From Pseudoalteromonas umbrosa (GTDB lineage Bacteria; Pseudomonadota; Gammaproteobacteria; Enterobacterales; Alteromonadaceae), in NCBI RefSeq assembly GCF_030125375.1, contig NZ_JASJUU010000006.1, positions 166,373-230,372 of the forward strand: a stretch of 64,000 nucleotides of DNA. The letters are read 5' to 3'. A program made the position numbers and the translations under genes. The first letter of the stretch is position 1; each line of letters begins with the position of its first letter. The notes beneath the pieces are model-generated. The model had not been told where the DNA came from and made no database searches. It saw only the letters and a program-made list of their open reading frames with translations. Positions 1 to 8,369 of this stretch are shown here, piece after piece.

Positions 1-75
1 TGTTGCAGCTTTTGGTAGCGTATTGATATCTGAAGTGAGCTTTTTAATACTCTTCTTATTTAATTTTAAGTTCAC
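1..75 (-). CDS. N-terminus of a small RiPP-like precursor peptide (cut by window edge)
   Basis: Reading leftward from a GTG at 75-73, the first 25 codons are open to the window edge and encode a Lys/Leu/Asn-rich start, MNLKLNKKSIKKLTSD, ending in LPKAAT. An AAGGA ribosome site lies about 8 bases before the GTG. This lysine-rich 'KLxLNKKxIKxL' leader resembles leaders of small ribosomally made peptides often annotated as class I lanthipeptide precursors in Pseudoalteromonas and Bacteroidota (recalled family knowledge, not searched). The core peptide and any modifying enzymes lie outside the window, so the product class is an inference. It could instead be an unrelated short protein. Confidence 0.5.
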   Translation of the reverse strand, partial: MNLKLNKKSIKKLTSDINTLPKAAT

Positions 76-261
76 GATTAGTTTCCTTCTATATTATTTA
101 AATTTTTATGGTTTGTGGGGTAGAACAGACTTCCATAGGTAAAAATTTACCCCAATATTTTGATAACATATTTTAAACAGAAAAATCAAGTATGATTTTT
201 AGACAAAGTACTGGTGTGGTGACTAGAAACTTTGGGGGAAGTTATTATACTGGGTTGGTGA

Positions 262-292
262 TTTGTCGCCAGCAGGTGATACTGGCGACAAA
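262..292. terminator. hairpin at the 3' end of the TonB receptor gene
   Basis: Perfect 11-base arms TTTGTCGCCAG (262-272) and CTGGCGACAAA (282-292) enclose a 9-base loop, just past the receptor stop codon. There is no clear U-tract on either strand, so it may be a weak terminator or an mRNA-stabilising hairpin. A hairpin with the same CGCCAG/CTGGCG core occurs at 5223-5252. Confidence 0.45.
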
Positions 293-299
293 AAGCATA

Positions 300-2819
300 T
301 TAAAAATTAAATGATGCTTTTGCGTATACAAATCGACCATCGGTGTTGTACGCAGAAAACGCTGAATATGGGAAAATTTGGTTGAAGTTACTAAAACCAA
401 TGTTGCCAACAGTATCTTGCGGGTATTGGTCAAATAAGTTATTCGCACCAACAGCAATACGCCATTGCTGGGTCATTTGATAAGCGACTTCTAAGTCTGT
501 TATCCATTTTGCATCTAGCACTTCATCTTTTTCTACCGTACTTGATGAATCTGTTGTTTCACCATAGCGGGTTGCCTTTAAAGTAGCTGTCCAATCTTGG
601 TATTGCCACGTGACTACGAGGTTGAGCTTATCTTTTGGCGTACCATCTTCGAAGCGTGCAATTTCTCTGCGAGCGAAATACTGGTACTCATCACCCAATG
701 CAGCAAGTTCAGCAGGGTTGTCTTTAACATGCGTCACTTCTGTATCGTTAAGATTCAAAGCCGCACTTAAGCTCAGTTCACCTAAGGTACTTAAGTCAAA
801 GCTATAAGTTGCTACAATGTCGACACCTTGTGTGCGGGAATCAATGGCATTTGTAAAGTATCTTACACGCTGCACATTATGCTCACCCGCACTTTTCAAA
901 ATGTCTTCAACAGCATCACCGCTTAAGTTTTCTGATAATACAATGCGGTCGTCAATATCAATTCGATATGCATCGACAGTAAAGCTGAAAGCATCATGAG
1001 TATAAATAAAACCAGCTGTGAAATTGATTGACTCTTCTGCATCGAGTGCTTTTGCCCCCAGTGCTTGCGCAGCTGGTGTGTCTACAGGAAATAGGCCCAC
1101 TTCATTTGGTATGCCATTTTCGAATACAGTACTGACGGACTTATATGTTGATTGCGCAAGTGATGGGGCTCTAAATCCTGTGCTAATCGCACCTCTAAAT
1201 GACAAGGCGTCATTAAACTCATAACGCGTGGCAAGTTTACCAGTCAATGTAGAGCCAAAATCGCTGTAATCTTCGAAGCGTGCTGCAGCAACAAGGTTCC
1301 ATTTTGCCGTTAAATAGGTATCTAGCTCTGTGAATACAGCAATGTTGTGACGAGATTCATCAACCGCACTGGCTGGTGAAAAGCCGGCCATAACTTGTGC
1401 GCCGCCTGCGGCAACAGGGATACCTTGCGCATCTAAAACAGTGAGGTAAGAGGCCTCTTCACCGACTTTAATTTGGTATGACTCATTGCGATATTCAGCA
1501 CCGACAGTAATGAATACTTCCTCATATAAACCTAAATCAATACTGTTTTTAGCATCAAAGTTCAGCGTTAATTGATCATAGACTAAGTCACCATTGTCAA
1601 AGTCTGTTGGGCTTTTTGCACCCATTGATGTATTTAAGCTGTTAGTGACACCAAAGCTAAATTGGCTACGGCCGTAGTTAAAACTACTGTCTAAGTCCCA
1701 ACCTGCGGTATGAGATGTGATACCCGCTGCAACAGCAAAGTCGTCTACTTGCGTAGTGATCTGTGGTAAAAATCCATTAGGGTATATTTCAACAACGTTT
1801 CTGCCATCTTGTGGGCGACGGAAGAAGCCGCCTGAGTTACCTTCACGTTCTGAGTAGCTACCAAAAGAGTATAGCGATAATGTATCGCTAAGGTCATATC
1901 CTGCGTTATAAAAGAAAGCGACATCTTCTATATCCGCTTTACCAAACCTGTGGTTATATCGCTCGGCATCAAATTCTCTAGGGTCAAAATTACCCGCATC
2001 GTCTTTGGCATATTGTGCTCGTGGGTCAAATCCTGAACGGTTAGAAGGCGCTTTGTTACGCATCTCAGCACTTAAATGGACAAATCCATTATTACCAAGA
2101 GGCAGGCCGACATTTCCACTTAAGGTACCTGTATTACCGTCGCTGATGCGGCGATCTTCACCAAGCTCGAATGCTAGCTCGCCATCATCACCTTGATATA
2201 CGCGCTCTAACTGTTTTGCCCCTGCCATTTGGGTGTCATATTTACCATAGGTAAAGTTGAGTGAACCGCCTTCGTCAGCATCTTTTAAGACTATATTAAT
2301 GACACCGGCAATCGCATCTGAGCCATATTGTGCTGCTGCGCCATCTCTCAGTACTTCAATTCTTTTAATCGCCGCAGTTGGGATCATATTTAAATCAACA
2401 GCAGAGGAGCCTCGGCCCACAGTACCATTTAAATTTAACAGGGCACTTGAGTGACGACGCTTACCATTAACTAGTACGAGGGTGTGATCTGGTGCCAAAC
2501 CTCTTAAAACAGCTGGGCGGGCATGATCTGTGCCATCTGCTAGTTGTGAATTAGGGAAGTTAAAGCTAGGAATAAGTGTGGTCAATACTTGGCTTAATTC
2601 AAGCTGACCAGAGCTGTTAATTTCATCTAAGCTGATGATATCTACGGGTACCGTGCTTTCAGCTATGCTGCGTAAGCTTCGTCTGGTACCTGTGACTTCG
2701 ATGACTTCTGGTTTTAGCTCAGGAGACTGGCTTGATGATGCGTGTGCCTTAAATGTGAAAGCAGGTGCAGAAGCTAATATCAGGCTGACTGACGCTGCCA
2801 AGAAGCTTGGTTTTAACAT
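300..2819 (-). CDS. TonB-dependent outer-membrane receptor
   Basis: This is an 839-residue receptor for TonB-energised uptake across the outer membrane; the substrate is unknown. A Sec signal peptide (about residues 1-27) precedes a plug domain (about 45-180). The plug carries the typical segments VLRGLAPDHTLVLVNGKRR and IEVLRDGAAAQYGSDAIAGV. The long remainder is rich in alternating aromatic and polar strands, as expected of a 22-strand barrel, and the chain ends in Phe, as outer-membrane proteins usually do. The start is an ATG directly before the signal peptide. It is monocistronic, with a hairpin after the stop. A possible Fur-type site lies upstream (2867-2881), so iron regulation is conceivable but unproven. 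The family is certain; the ligand is not. Confidence 0.93.
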   Translation of the reverse strand: MLKPSFLAASVSLILASAPAFTFKAHASSSQSPELKPEVIEVTGTRRSLRSIAESTVPVDIISLDEINSSGQLELSQVLTTLIPSFNFPNSQLADGTDHARPAVLRGLAPDHTLVLVNGKRRHSSALLNLNGTVGRGSSAVDLNMIPTAAIKRIEVLRDGAAAQYGSDAIAGVINIVLKDADEGGSLNFTYGKYDTQMAGAKQLERVYQGDDGELAFELGEDRRISDGNTGTLSGNVGLPLGNNGFVHLSAEMRNKAPSNRSGFDPRAQYAKDDAGNFDPREFDAERYNHRFGKADIEDVAFFYNAGYDLSDTLSLYSFGSYSEREGNSGGFFRRPQDGRNVVEIYPNGFLPQITTQVDDFAVAAGITSHTAGWDLDSSFNYGRSQFSFGVTNSLNTSMGAKSPTDFDNGDLVYDQLTLNFDAKNSIDLGLYEEVFITVGAEYRNESYQIKVGEEASYLTVLDAQGIPVAAGGAQVMAGFSPASAVDESRHNIAVFTELDTYLTAKWNLVAAARFEDYSDFGSTLTGKLATRYEFNDALSFRGAISTGFRAPSLAQSTYKSVSTVFENGIPNEVGLFPVDTPAAQALGAKALDAEESINFTAGFIYTHDAFSFTVDAYRIDIDDRIVLSENLSGDAVEDILKSAGEHNVQRVRYFTNAIDSRTQGVDIVATYSFDLSTLGELSLSAALNLNDTEVTHVKDNPAELAALGDEYQYFARREIARFEDGTPKDKLNLVVTWQYQDWTATLKATRYGETTDSSSTVEKDEVLDAKWITDLEVAYQMTQQWRIAVGANNLFDQYPQDTVGNIGFSNFNQIFPYSAFSAYNTDGRFVYAKASFNF

Positions 2820-2866
2820 TGTATATCCTAGCGAGTTGATTTCGGTATTCTGAGAAGCTCAATGAA

Positions 2867-2881
2867 TGAGACTAATTCTTT
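2867..2881. promoter_or_regulatory. possible Fur-type operator upstream of the TonB receptor
   Basis: TGAGACT-A-ATTCTTT resembles the 7-1-7 Fur arrangement (TGAGAAT-n-ATTCTCA) with about three mismatches, and lies about 50 bases before the receptor start. It is a weak match found by eye and could be chance in AT-rich DNA. Confidence 0.25.
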
Positions 2882-3090
2882 ATAGAGGAGGGGATACTAA
2901 AGAGTAATTTATGCGTCGTTAAATTCATTTTTGTTATAGTTTATAACTTCTAACTTTTGGCTATTTTATTAGAAAGATAGTGCTACTACCTGGTTGCAAA
3001 TAATTAATAAAATTAAATGGTTTGGCGTGTTTTGTGGTTAATTTTAACATTTACAATCTTGTTTATATTTGGAATACCATATTATTTTCT

Positions 3091-3930
3091 CTACAGAGAT
3101 GCTTTGTATATTTTTCTAAAGTCTTCTTTATATCGCCTTGATAAATTAATTTCATCCCCTGAAGTTAAGGTGATCACGCCATCGCCACTCGATGTATAGC
3201 GCACTGACCTTATGGCTTGGTCATTGATGGCGAAACTGCGATGAACACGCGTCACATGACTATGTTCTAATTCAGAGCATAGTCGGTTTAGTGTGTGTCT
3301 CAATGGGTAAACTCGGCCTCGGCTATGTAAATTAACGTAGTTACCACATGCTTCATACCACTGGATGTCGGCTACTTTGACTTGGTATTCGCTACCTTGT
3401 TTTTTAACAATAAATTGCGTGATTGGGGCAGGGGATTCTTGGTGTTCAAGCGCTTTGAGTTGTGTGCTAATTATCCACTTTGCGCAGTGGTAGCAGGCAA
3501 GGATACTAATGTAAGTAAGTACATCCTTACGCCACTCATAAATAAATTCAGTGGAGTAATTTCCAAAGTCATAGCTTCTTCCAATCAAGGTGTATACGCC
3601 GTGTCGGCATAAGACCATAAGCAGCACATGACAGATAGAAAACAAAAAAGAGGCACTGATGTGAATAGTGATCTGCTTCAAAATCCCAGTCGCACGAGGC
3701 GGAAATCGCTTAAAAACAATAAATAGAGCAGGCAGTAACAAGAATAAAGATAGGGCGCTTGAATATTGCCATACAAAGGGCTCCCAAAGTTGGATGACTG
3801 GTGTTCCACTTCTATTGTGTTCTGTCCAAGTTGAAAATGCATTGATGGTGTTATTAATCAAAACGTAGAGCACAATGGCTGCATAGCCACACCAAGTTGT
3901 ATGTTGCTTTATGATTTTTGTTATCCACAT
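3091..3930 (-). CDS. membrane-anchored LytTR-family transcriptional regulator
   Basis: A 279-residue protein. The N-terminal half has about four hydrophobic segments (roughly 17-33, 55-72, 86-108 and 135-150). The C-terminal 100 residues form a LytTR DNA-binding domain, recognisable from IQWYEACGNYVNLHSRGR, the H-x-V-HRSFAIN segment and the terminal LSRRYKEDFRK. LytTR domains bind direct repeats as dimers. There is no receiver domain, so signalling probably comes through the membrane segments or a partner. It stands alone, divergent from the acyltransferase at 4048 with a 117-base gap, so the two could share a control region. The target genes are unknown. Confidence 0.88.
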   Translation of the reverse strand: MWITKIIKQHTTWCGYAAIVLYVLINNTINAFSTWTEHNRSGTPVIQLWEPFVWQYSSALSLFLLLPALFIVFKRFPPRATGILKQITIHISASFLFSICHVLLMVLCRHGVYTLIGRSYDFGNYSTEFIYEWRKDVLTYISILACYHCAKWIISTQLKALEHQESPAPITQFIVKKQGSEYQVKVADIQWYEACGNYVNLHSRGRVYPLRHTLNRLCSELEHSHVTRVHRSFAINDQAIRSVRYTSSGDGVITLTSGDEINLSRRYKEDFRKIYKASL

Positions 3931-4047
3931 CTCAACTTATCCCTAATTTCCACCGCTCATCACTATATTCATGTATTTCAATAAGCTAGGTGATTTACTT
4001 GGGGCATTATTTAAACATATAAACACCTTAATGTAATCGGAGGATGT

Positions 4048-5217
4048 GTGATTGAGTCGAATTTTTCTCGGCAGTGGTATCTAGATTGGGTAAGAGTATG
4101 GGCGTTTGCAATACTCATTTTATATCACGTCGGGATGTACTATGTAGAAGGGTGGGCGTTTCATATTAAAAGCGCGGACACTTCAGTGTTGTTACAAGAT
4201 TTGATGTTGTTAACTAACCCTTGGCGTATGTCTTTATTGTTTTTTATTTCGGGGGTTGTATTTGCTTACTGCGAACGGAAGATGTCGGCATGGGCTCTTT
4301 TTAAGGCGAAATTTTTCCGCTTGTTTATACCGCTGGTATTTTCCATGTATATCGTGGTTGCGCCGCAACTGTATCTAGAAGCGTCTGGCAAGGGCCTGAT
4401 AGACATGACATTCATTGAATTTTGGTTCGCTTATATCAATCCCAATACGATGCTGTTACCTGAATATCAATCTATCATCGGATTATTAACATGGAATCAC
4501 CTGTGGTTTTTAGCTTATTTGTGGACATATTGTGTCTGTTTGTTGCTGATCTTTAAACTGCTTCCCGTTCACCATGTATTTCATTCATGTCTGAAACGAT
4601 TATCGCCAGCGTTTGCATTTGTGCTTGCAGTCAGCTTTATTTTTTATGTCTGGTTCAGTTTGCGAGCTAATTACCCTTCAACACATGCATTGGTTGATGA
4701 CTGGTATAACCATAGCAAGTACTTTTTCGCCTTCTTTTCTGGGTATTGCTTTGCGTTATTGCCACGATTTAAAGCGAGCGTGATTGCGCAGCGCCATACT
4801 TTATTGATACTCGCCATAGTGGGATATAGCTTTATTATTATGGATAAGCACGGGGTTTTATATGGACTCGCGCAACACTTCGATACGAGCATATGGGTAA
4901 AGAGCTTGTATGGCGTGATATTCAGTATCAATGACTGGGCTTGGATATTGATGTTGATTGGCTATGGGGCCAAGCATTTGGATAAGTCTAGCAATAAGCT
5001 GGAGTATGCAACTGGGGCTATTTTACCTTGGTATATATTACATCAAACGCTGATTATGGTTGTTGCTGCTTGGCTTAAGCCCTATGGTATATCAATCCTT
5101 TGGGAAGGAATATTGGTTGTTTTGTTCACTGTGACGGGGTGCTATGTGGGATATGAGATAATTAAGCGCTCAGGTCCAGTTAAACTACTTTTTGGTCTAC
5201 CGAGTTTATCTAAATAG
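4048..5217 (+). CDS. membrane acyltransferase, acyltransferase-3 family
   Basis: A 389-residue integral membrane protein with about ten hydrophobic segments. The N-terminal YLDWVRVWAFAILILYHVG segment is the hallmark of the acyltransferase-3 family (OpgC/MdoC-like), with the conserved His in LYHVG. These enzymes move acyl groups onto extracytoplasmic glycans or lipids; the acceptor here is unknown. The start is GTG at 4048, preceded closely by GGAGG; the ATG at 4044 is out of frame and quickly stops. It is divergent from the LytTR regulator. No sugar-polymer genes lie nearby, so context does not reveal the substrate. Confidence 0.86.
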   Translation: MIESNFSRQWYLDWVRVWAFAILILYHVGMYYVEGWAFHIKSADTSVLLQDLMLLTNPWRMSLLFFISGVVFAYCERKMSAWALFKAKFFRLFIPLVFSMYIVVAPQLYLEASGKGLIDMTFIEFWFAYINPNTMLLPEYQSIIGLLTWNHLWFLAYLWTYCVCLLLIFKLLPVHHVFHSCLKRLSPAFAFVLAVSFIFYVWFSLRANYPSTHALVDDWYNHSKYFFAFFSGYCFALLPRFKASVIAQRHTLLILAIVGYSFIIMDKHGVLYGLAQHFDTSIWVKSLYGVIFSINDWAWILMLIGYGAKHLDKSSNKLEYATGAILPWYILHQTLIMVVAAWLKPYGISILWEGILVVLFTVTGCYVGYEIIKRSGPVKLLFGLPSLSK

Positions 5218-5222
5218 ATTTT

Positions 5223-5252
5223 CATATCGCCAGTGACATTGCTGGCGATATG
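5223..5252. terminator. hairpin between convergent genes
   Basis: Perfect 11-base arms CATATCGCCAG (5223-5233) and CTGGCGATATG (5242-5252) enclose an 8-base loop. They lie between the end of the acyltransferase and the end of the PspB-like gene. Position suits a bidirectional terminator, but the U-tract is poor. Confidence 0.5.
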
Positions 5253-5257
5253 CAAAT

Positions 5258-5488
5258 TCATAAGCTTTTGATTTTTTTGTCTACTTGGTAGCCTTCGTCC
5301 GTTACGATCCTTTCAAGGACAGCAACACGATCTTTTAAATGTGCGAGTTCAGTTTTGAGCTGATCGCTCTCTTGTTTGTTAATCCCGCTTTGTTTTTTAG
5401 CTTGTAAGTACTTGCCGTATAGGTCGCTTATCACGCCAAATCCGACACTAACAAGCACGATTAAAAACACCATAGTTGTACCAGACAT
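5258..5488 (-). CDS. PspB-like small membrane protein
   Basis: A 76-residue protein with one membrane helix (about residues 5-22), a basic stretch and a coiled coil ending LKDRVAVLERIVTDEGYQV. That layout and ending resemble PspB, the phage-shock membrane sensor (about 74 residues in E. coli). The start is set at ATG 5488 because AAGGAG sits 8 bases upstream; a longer reading to 5554 lacks such a site. No pspA or pspC is adjacent, so it would be an orphan PspB-like protein. Similarity is by eye and a generic small coiled-coil membrane protein is possible. Confidence 0.72.
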   Translation of the reverse strand: MSGTTMVFLIVLVSVGFGVISDLYGKYLQAKKQSGINKQESDQLKTELAHLKDRVAVLERIVTDEGYQVDKKIKSL

Positions 5489-5654
5489 AAGCCCAATCTC
5501 CTTAACTTGAATTGTCTTAATCATAGCCGATATTTGTGTTGAGTATAGTGACAAGTGTCAGATTAAATGTAAGAGAAAATGAAAGGTTGAAGCGAGGGAA
5601 ATGGGAGGCTTTGCTATACCCTGCGTATTTAGGGCATAGCAAAATCAGTATGCT

Positions 5655-6311
5655 TTACTCGTAAGAGAGCGGATCTGTGGCATTATTGAGCTCAAATGCT
5701 TCTAAGCGTTCTTGGCATGCACCGCATTTACCACAAGCTTTTTCACGGCCATTGTAACAGGTCCATGTATTGCTATAGTCTAATCCCATGTTTAAGCCAT
5801 CAGTTAAGATATCAATTTTAGTGTTGTTTAAATATGGGCAAACGATTTCCACTTCATCGTAGTTTGCAATACGGCACACATCATCCATCTTTTTCACAAA
5901 TTCCGGTCTACAGTCTGGATAGATGGCGTGGTCGCCTGAATGAGCACCATAAAAAACTTTATTAGCTTTTAAAGATACCGCATAGCCCACTGCCAAAGAC
6001 AGTAAGATCATATTGCGATTAGGCACTATTGTGCTTTTCATACTTTCTTCTTCGTAGTGACCTTCTGGCACTTCGATGTCATCGGTTAGCGATGACCCTG
6101 CAAGAAGTTGGTTGATTGCAGATATATCAACAATTTTATGTGCTACGTTTAAACTGTCACAGACATTTTTAGCGACTTCAAGCTCTTTGACATGTCGTTG
6201 TCCATAATTAAAAGACAGCGCATAGACTTCATGACCCTCTTGTAGGGCTTTGTTTAGCACGGTGTAAGAATCCATACCACCAGAATAGATAACAACGACT
6301 TTTTCGCTCAT
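5655..6311 (-). CDS. queC: 7-cyano-7-deazaguanine synthase QueC
   Basis: A 218-residue cytoplasmic enzyme that converts 7-carboxy-7-deazaguanine to preQ0 with ATP and ammonia, in queuosine biosynthesis. It shows the PP-loop SGGMDS (residues 10-15), the FNYGQRH segment (34-40) and the C-terminal zinc cysteines C185, C193, C196 and C199 in CYNGREKACGKCGAC. Length is close to the family norm (about 220-230). It is divergent from queE, the gene for the preceding step, across about 146 bases, so the two probably share a control region. Confidence is very high. Confidence 0.97.
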   Translation of the reverse strand: MSEKVVVIYSGGMDSYTVLNKALQEGHEVYALSFNYGQRHVKELEVAKNVCDSLNVAHKIVDISAINQLLAGSSLTDDIEVPEGHYEEESMKSTIVPNRNMILLSLAVGYAVSLKANKVFYGAHSGDHAIYPDCRPEFVKKMDDVCRIANYDEVEIVCPYLNNTKIDILTDGLNMGLDYSNTWTCYNGREKACGKCGACQERLEAFELNNATDPLSYE

Positions 6312-6457
6312 AAGAGATACCTCGGATAAATGCCTCAGGTTTTGCCTCGATTTTAATAGAGGTTTGCTTCAGGGCGCGATATACTACACGGCCGCTGAAA
6401 AAATGACAATTTTAGCAGGTTATTTTCGCAAAATATATTGAGTAGTTTGGAGCTGTT

Positions 6458-7123
6458 TTGTACAAGATTAATGAAGTTTTTGAAACCATCCAAGGTGAAG
6501 CAAGCTTTACGGGCACCCCTTCTATTTTTGTTCGCTTACAAGGTTGCCCAGTGGGCTGTGCTTGGTGTGATACAAAGCAGACATGGGATGTGAACCCCAC
6601 ATATTTGGTAAGCTTGGAAAAAACGGTTGAGAAAAAAGCAGACTCAGAATGGTGGGCGAATGCTACACCGCAAGAGATAATTACTCAATTTGAAGAGCGT
6701 GGCTATACAGCAAAGCATATTGTGATCACCGGCGGTGAACCTTGTATGTATGACTTGAATGAACTGTGTAACTTACTGCATGATGCAGGTTATACCACTC
6801 AGGTAGAGACCAGTGGTACATTTGAGGTATTGGTACCGAAAGAAACTTGGGTGACGGTTTCTCCGAAAATTAATATGCGTGGCGGGTATGACGTATTGAC
6901 GTCAGCGATGCAAAGAGCGGATGAGATAAAACACCCAGTTGCCATGCAAAAACACATTGATGAACTAGAAGCCTTGTTTGAGCAAACAGGGGTGACACCT
7001 AAACTGATTTACTTGCAGCCGATAAGTCAAAAAGCCAAAGCAACTAAATTGGCTATAGACACGTGCGTCAAGAAAAACTGGCGTTTATCAATTCAAGTGC
7101 ACAAGTATATCGGGATCAACTAA
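6458..7123 (+). CDS. queE: 7-carboxy-7-deazaguanine synthase QueE (radical SAM)
   Basis: A 221-residue radical S-adenosylmethionine enzyme making 7-carboxy-7-deazaguanine from carboxy-tetrahydropterin. The cluster-binding cysteines are C30, C34 and C37 (LQGCPVGCAWCDTK), and the SAM-binding TGGEP is at 91-95. The start is TTG at 6458: an in-frame stop lies at 6443-6445 and GGAG sits 5 bases before the TTG. The sequence then matches the family start (INEVFETIQGE). It is divergent from queC and followed by a strong hairpin terminator at 7164-7187. Confidence 0.96.
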   Translation: MYKINEVFETIQGEASFTGTPSIFVRLQGCPVGCAWCDTKQTWDVNPTYLVSLEKTVEKKADSEWWANATPQEIITQFEERGYTAKHIVITGGEPCMYDLNELCNLLHDAGYTTQVETSGTFEVLVPKETWVTVSPKINMRGGYDVLTSAMQRADEIKHPVAMQKHIDELEALFEQTGVTPKLIYLQPISQKAKATKLAIDTCVKKNWRLSIQVHKYIGIN

Positions 7124-7163
7124 CGACTACACATCAGGCAAAGCTGGTGTACAGAGTGTATTT

Positions 7164-7187
7164 AAAAGCGGTGAAATACCGCTTTTT
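7164..7187. terminator. bidirectional intrinsic terminator after queE
   Basis: Arms AAAAGCGGT (7164-7172) and ACCGCTTTT (7178-7186) with a 5-base loop are followed by T. It lies between the convergent queE and the solute-binding protein gene and reads as a terminator both ways. Confidence 0.82.
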
Positions 7188-7189
7188 GC

Positions 7190-8092
7190 TTAATAACATT
7201 CAGAACTTCCCATCTCGATTATTCGTTCGGTTTCTCCGCTGTTATTAAAAATATATAAGCCTTTATTAATATCGTTGAGTACTTGGCGCCAATTGCCTTT
7301 CTTTTTACTCAAGGCAAAAAATAGATTGTTGTAGCGCAACGCAGGTTCAACATCTTCTAGTGCACGTAACAGGGTGACCTTTTCTGATTTAGAAAGGTTT
7401 GAATAACTTACAGTAAAGCGCAAGACTTTAGGGTCCCCAATGATCAGATCAACCCGCTTGCCTACCAATAGCTTAACCAGTTGTAGGTCATCCACGGCTT
7501 TGACAATCACAAATTCACCATTGTCCATCATAGCGTCAAATTCAGGTGTATTTTGATAGCCTCTCACCACACCTATGGTAGTCCCTTTTAGATCATTGAG
7601 ATTCCCTTTAAACTTGTCGCGCTCGCCACGGCGTTTAATAAAGCCTATCTCTCCACCAGGGTATGCATTCGATAATGCCAGTAGCTCTCTTCTGGTCTTA
7701 TTTGGAAAGTTATCAGAGGGGGAAGCATCTTCGATGAAGTATTCTGGGAACAAAATATCTGCTTGTCCAGACTCGACAGCCTTGACTGCTCTGGCCCATG
7801 GTAAAAACTCGACATAAACAGGGTACCCTTGGTCAATTAATAAAGCGACGGTAAACTGAAACACCCAACCTTTATTACATAGCTGATCCCCAATATAAGG
7901 TGGCCAGTCTAGCGTGACCAGATGAAGCTGCTCTTTTGTTGAGTTTTTACTGAATAAATAGCCGTTTTTAAATGCCTCTCCAGCAATCATTTGGTATTGC
8001 CCAGACTTAAAGAAGCCGACTTGTAAATTTGCATTCACAAGCGTTGAAAACAGAATCGAAAAGCCGAAAATTAAGCTCATTACTAACTTCAT
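7190..8092 (-). CDS. periplasmic solute-binding protein, family 3-like
   Basis: A secreted protein of about 300 residues resembling the periplasmic amino-acid-binding (SBP bacterial family 3) fold. Visible features are a signal peptide (MKLVMSLIFGFSILFSTLVNA), the typical LDWPPYIG opening, the VEFLPWARAVKAVESGQADIL segment, and the later GTTIGVVRGY and KRVDLIIGDP stretches. The start is placed at ATG 8092 because AGGG lies 8 bases upstream; ATGs at 8110 and 8116 have no good ribosome site. No ABC permease or ATPase is adjacent, so it is an orphan and may serve a sensory rather than a transport role. The ligand is unknown. Confidence 0.85.
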   Translation of the reverse strand: MKLVMSLIFGFSILFSTLVNANLQVGFFKSGQYQMIAGEAFKNGYLFSKNSTKEQLHLVTLDWPPYIGDQLCNKGWVFQFTVALLIDQGYPVYVEFLPWARAVKAVESGQADILFPEYFIEDASPSDNFPNKTRRELLALSNAYPGGEIGFIKRRGERDKFKGNLNDLKGTTIGVVRGYQNTPEFDAMMDNGEFVIVKAVDDLQLVKLLVGKRVDLIIGDPKVLRFTVSYSNLSKSEKVTLLRALEDVEPALRYNNLFFALSKKKGNWRQVLNDINKGLYIFNNSGETERIIEMGSSECY

Positions 8093-8328
8093 TTGACTAA
8101 CCCTATTCATATACACTGCGTTTTCTATTTAAGTATCTGCGTCGAGAGTGAGTAAGTCGACTAAAACATATTTTGAACAAAGCTTTATGACGTTACTGAT
8201 TTAGATGGCTAATAACGTAATTACTTCTCAAAGCAAGGTCATAGAATAAGAATCGCAGATATGTGTATTATTTATTTACTTAGTCTAGTCAGGATCTTGA
8301 TAAAGGTGAAAGAGAATGTGGTGAGAGT

Positions 8329-8355
8329 AAAAGACCAGCGAGTTGCTGGCCTTTT
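8329..8355 (-). terminator. intrinsic terminator of cysK
   Basis: Arms AAAAGACCAGC and GCTGGCCTTTT around a 5-base loop (one A·C mismatch), 15 bases past the cysK stop. On the minus strand the stem is followed by TCTTTTACTC. Confidence 0.72.
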
Positions 8356-8369
8356 GATTTATTTTTTGC

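Noticed and set aside
6312..6457. A preQ1 riboswitch between queC and queE
   Set aside because: There is a small hairpin with CCTC/GAGG arms and repeated GAGGC, but the preQ1 consensus (short stem with A-rich tail and pseudoknot) is not visible. preQ1 switches are also unusual in front of queC in this group.
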